Assembly: GCA_013398295.1 (NCBI GenBank)
Contig: VZSF01006851.1
Coordinates: forward strand, 310,001-374,000
Length of the DNA stretch: 64,000 bases
DNA from: Chionis minor
Lineage: Eukaryota; Chordata; Aves; Charadriiformes; Chionididae
Direction: 5' to 3'
This document shows positions 62,189-64,000 of this stretch, piece by piece. A program made the translations under genes and the position numbers. Positions within the stretch are counted from its first letter, which is position 1. Each line of letters opens with the position of its first letter. The notes under the pieces were generated by a model. That model searched no databases, was not told the DNA's origin, and saw only the letters and a list, made by a program, of their open reading frames with translations.

Positions 62189-62313
62189 CTGTCTTTATCT
62201 CAACTCAAGAGTTTTCTCACTTTTACTCTTCCGATTCTCTTCCCTGTCCCAACTCAGGGAAGTCAGCAAGTGGCCGCATGGTCCTAATTGCCAGCTGGGG
62301 CTAAACCATGACA

Positions 62314-63672
62314 CAGGGCTTGGGTTGGGATTCACTAGTTTGTAGGATTTGTCTTTCTACCACAGCATCATCCCAGTTCAAACCCATTGATTTGTGAAAC
62401 CACAACGTACCGCCCTGAAGCATGGTGTGGTATATAAGTTTTAGGATGGTGAATTGGTGAGAAGGAGAGATTTTCAGCAATTTTTTTACACGGTGTTTGA
62501 TTTTGGTTACACAGTTCAGGACATTGACTTCTAGAGTGCAAATAAAAGTTGCAGGTACTCAGCATTTCTGGAAGATACATCCCAGTATGCCCCATCATGT
62601 TCTCTCATACTTTAGAAGCTGGTTTTGAGCCTGCATTTTCAGAACAGCTCATTGAACTGGCCTCTGCTTTCTACCAGCCACATCTTAACCCTTGTTCTAT
62701 CTTATCACCAAAGTCATTTGTGTAGAAATAAACTCCAGAGGCCAAGTTCTGAGATTTCTAGACTTAAGTGAGCTAATCCATTGACGTCAGTCAGTCAAAG
62801 GATATTTTATCTGCATCTGCACATGAACAAGACAACAGATACCTCTTCCTTAGCCTACAGGATTTACAAGATGTGGGATGGGACATTACAAGACTGTCCA
62901 GTTCTGCTTTTTTACATTTAGCATATTTTTTTTTCTCAAAGTTGAATCCACACAATCAGAAAAAGTGCAGCCGTCATCCTCTCAGGAATAAGTAAACCTG
63001 AGATACCAGGAAAAGAGTTCATCTTATTTACTTCAGAAGGAATGCTTCAAGATAGTAACTGATAGATATCATCTTCCTGTCTGAAACCAAGTCTCATGTC
63101 CATTGCCAGTATCTGAGTGGGTAAAGAAAAGTATTGGAAGAGTCAGAAGGTTAAAAGCGCAGCAAAACAGAGAACTTTTAGCTTGCCTAACAAGTTGGGC
63201 AAGTGACTGCTTCTAGAACCTTGTCTATCCTTGAGAAAAGTCAAGCTCTACCTAGAAAAGAACCTTTTTTGGGAGCACAAGGATCATGCATCAGGTTGCC
63301 TTTCCCTCTTGCAATGCAATTAGTATTTAACCAGCATTGTGCTAGCAACATTTTCTAGCATTGATGGTTTGGCATTTCTTCCAAATAAGCAGCTTCAGAA
63401 AGCAGGCTTCATCAGACTACATGTGAGTGCTTACAGCATAAGCATCTACATTTATGTTCATTGCCTAAGAAGCTTTTAGTCAGGGGTGAGTTACTCGGTG
63501 TAATTTAGGGTACGTTTTCATAGTAAAATACACTTTTACATCTGGTCTAGTGAATCACATCCTAAAAGCAATTGACTTTATTGACTAGATCTTCCTCGAT
63601 ATTGAGAGGAGCGTACACACCTCACCCAGACACATTATGCATTGTAGACACCTAAAATTAGCAATACTACTA
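62314..63672. other. Unique non-coding sequence
   Basis: No gene or repeat recognised. A short T8 run is near 62927. Confidence 0.45.
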
Positions 63673-64000
63673 GTACAGGTTAGGGGCTGACCTGCTGGAA
63701 AGCAGCTCTGCAGAGAGGGACCTGGGAGTCCTGGTGGACAACAGGATGACCATGAGCCAGCAATGTGCCCTTATGGCCAAGAAGGCCAATGGCACCCTGG
63801 GATGCATCAAGAGGACCTGGGATGCAGGTCGAGGGAGGTCATCCTCCCCCTCTACTCTGCCCTGGTGAGGCCACATCTGGAGTGCTGTGTCCAGTTCTGG
63901 GCTCCCCAGTTCAAGGACAGGCAACTGTACAGGCAAGGGTACAGGAAAGGGCCACAAAGATGATTAGGGGGCTGGAGTATCTTTCTTATGAGGAAAGACT
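63673..64000 (+). mobile_element. CR1 LINE fragment, continues beyond the window
   Basis: Starts at ACAGGTTAGGGGCTGACCTG and follows the ORF2 C-terminal region (GAGAGGGACCTGGGAGTCCT, GAGCCAGCAATGTGCCC, CGAGGGAGGTCATCCTCCCC, TCTGGAGTGCTGTGTCCAG). Small deletions in the frame around 63808-63830 and 63915-63950. The sequence is cut at the window end, so its 3' part is not seen. Confidence 0.92.

Larger units (their letters stand above)
61730..62313 (+). mobile_element. Solo LTR of an avian endogenous retrovirus
   Basis: Starts TGTCCTCGTTTAGGGTGGGA and ends CTAAACCATGACA, giving TG...CA termini. In between are blocks I recognise from a common neoavian LTR: TATGGTGCTGCATTTTGGAT, CACAAGAAGCTGGGAGGGGA, ACAGCCAGGACAGCTGA, CACACCATGTGACATCATG, a TATA box (TATAAA 61995-62000), an ATTAAA polyadenylation signal (62183-62188) and TTTATCTCAACTCAAGAGTT. 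It is about 584 bases long, with no gag, pol or env beside it, so it is a solo LTR left by recombination between two LTRs. Five-base target duplications are not clear (TGGGG and CAGGG). Confidence 0.78.

Noticed and set aside
62640..62830. Possible further ancient amniote repeat (CCATTGACGTCAGT-like)
   Set aside because: Only one short block resembles the family; too little to call.
1..64000. CRISPR array, rRNA, tRNA, bacterial operon structure
   Set aside because: No regularly spaced repeats, no convincing tRNA B-box with cloverleaf, no rRNA. CR1 and LTR content place the DNA in a bird.

Overview
The window looks like a draft-assembly piece of a bird chromosome, probably Neoaves. The evidence is a scatter of 5'-truncated CR1 retroposons in both orientations (several ending in the CR1-type octamer tail ATTCTRTG), very old amniote CR1 and L2/MIR-like remnants, and one solo LTR of a type I recall from neoavian genomes. 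No bacterial features, rRNA, tRNA or CRISPR array were seen. Almost all long open frames are either CR1 reverse-transcriptase remnants or chance frames, so nearly everything here is intergenic or intronic.

Layout. 1-2.4 kb: three plus-strand CR1 fragments, followed by a short splice-acceptor-led open segment (2417-2566). 2.6-19.3 kb: mostly unique sequence with one minus CR1 (6528-6888) and simple repeats. 19.3-25.3 kb: an old CR1 remnant, a long plus-strand CR1 with destroyed catalytic motif, and an apparently exact 2,257-bp direct duplication whose copies are separated by one N (20815-23071 and 23073-25329), best read as an unmerged contig overlap. 26.2 kb: CA repeat and a 40-N gap. 31.7-32.5 kb: a GC/CpG-rich block and a possible exon. 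35.6-38.7 kb: two minus-strand CR1 copies; the first carries an uninterrupted 399-codon reverse-transcriptase fragment with intact FADD. 43-49 kb: the best evidence for a host gene, three small minus-strand exons (48891-49019, 48232-48263, 43294-43359) with splice signals and matching reading phases, ending in a stop codon. Possible upstream exons are at 52812-52981 and 55933-56032. 44.7-57.2 kb also holds five CR1 fragments. 61.7-62.3 kb: solo LTR. 63.7-64 kb: the start of a CR1 that runs off the window.

The CR1 copies are dead or 5'-truncated and do not form a working unit. The proposed minus-strand gene is recognised only from splice signals and phase; I could not name it. I found no clear evidence of a new biological system; the items most worth checking are the minus-strand exon chain, the N-separated duplication and the GC-rich block.
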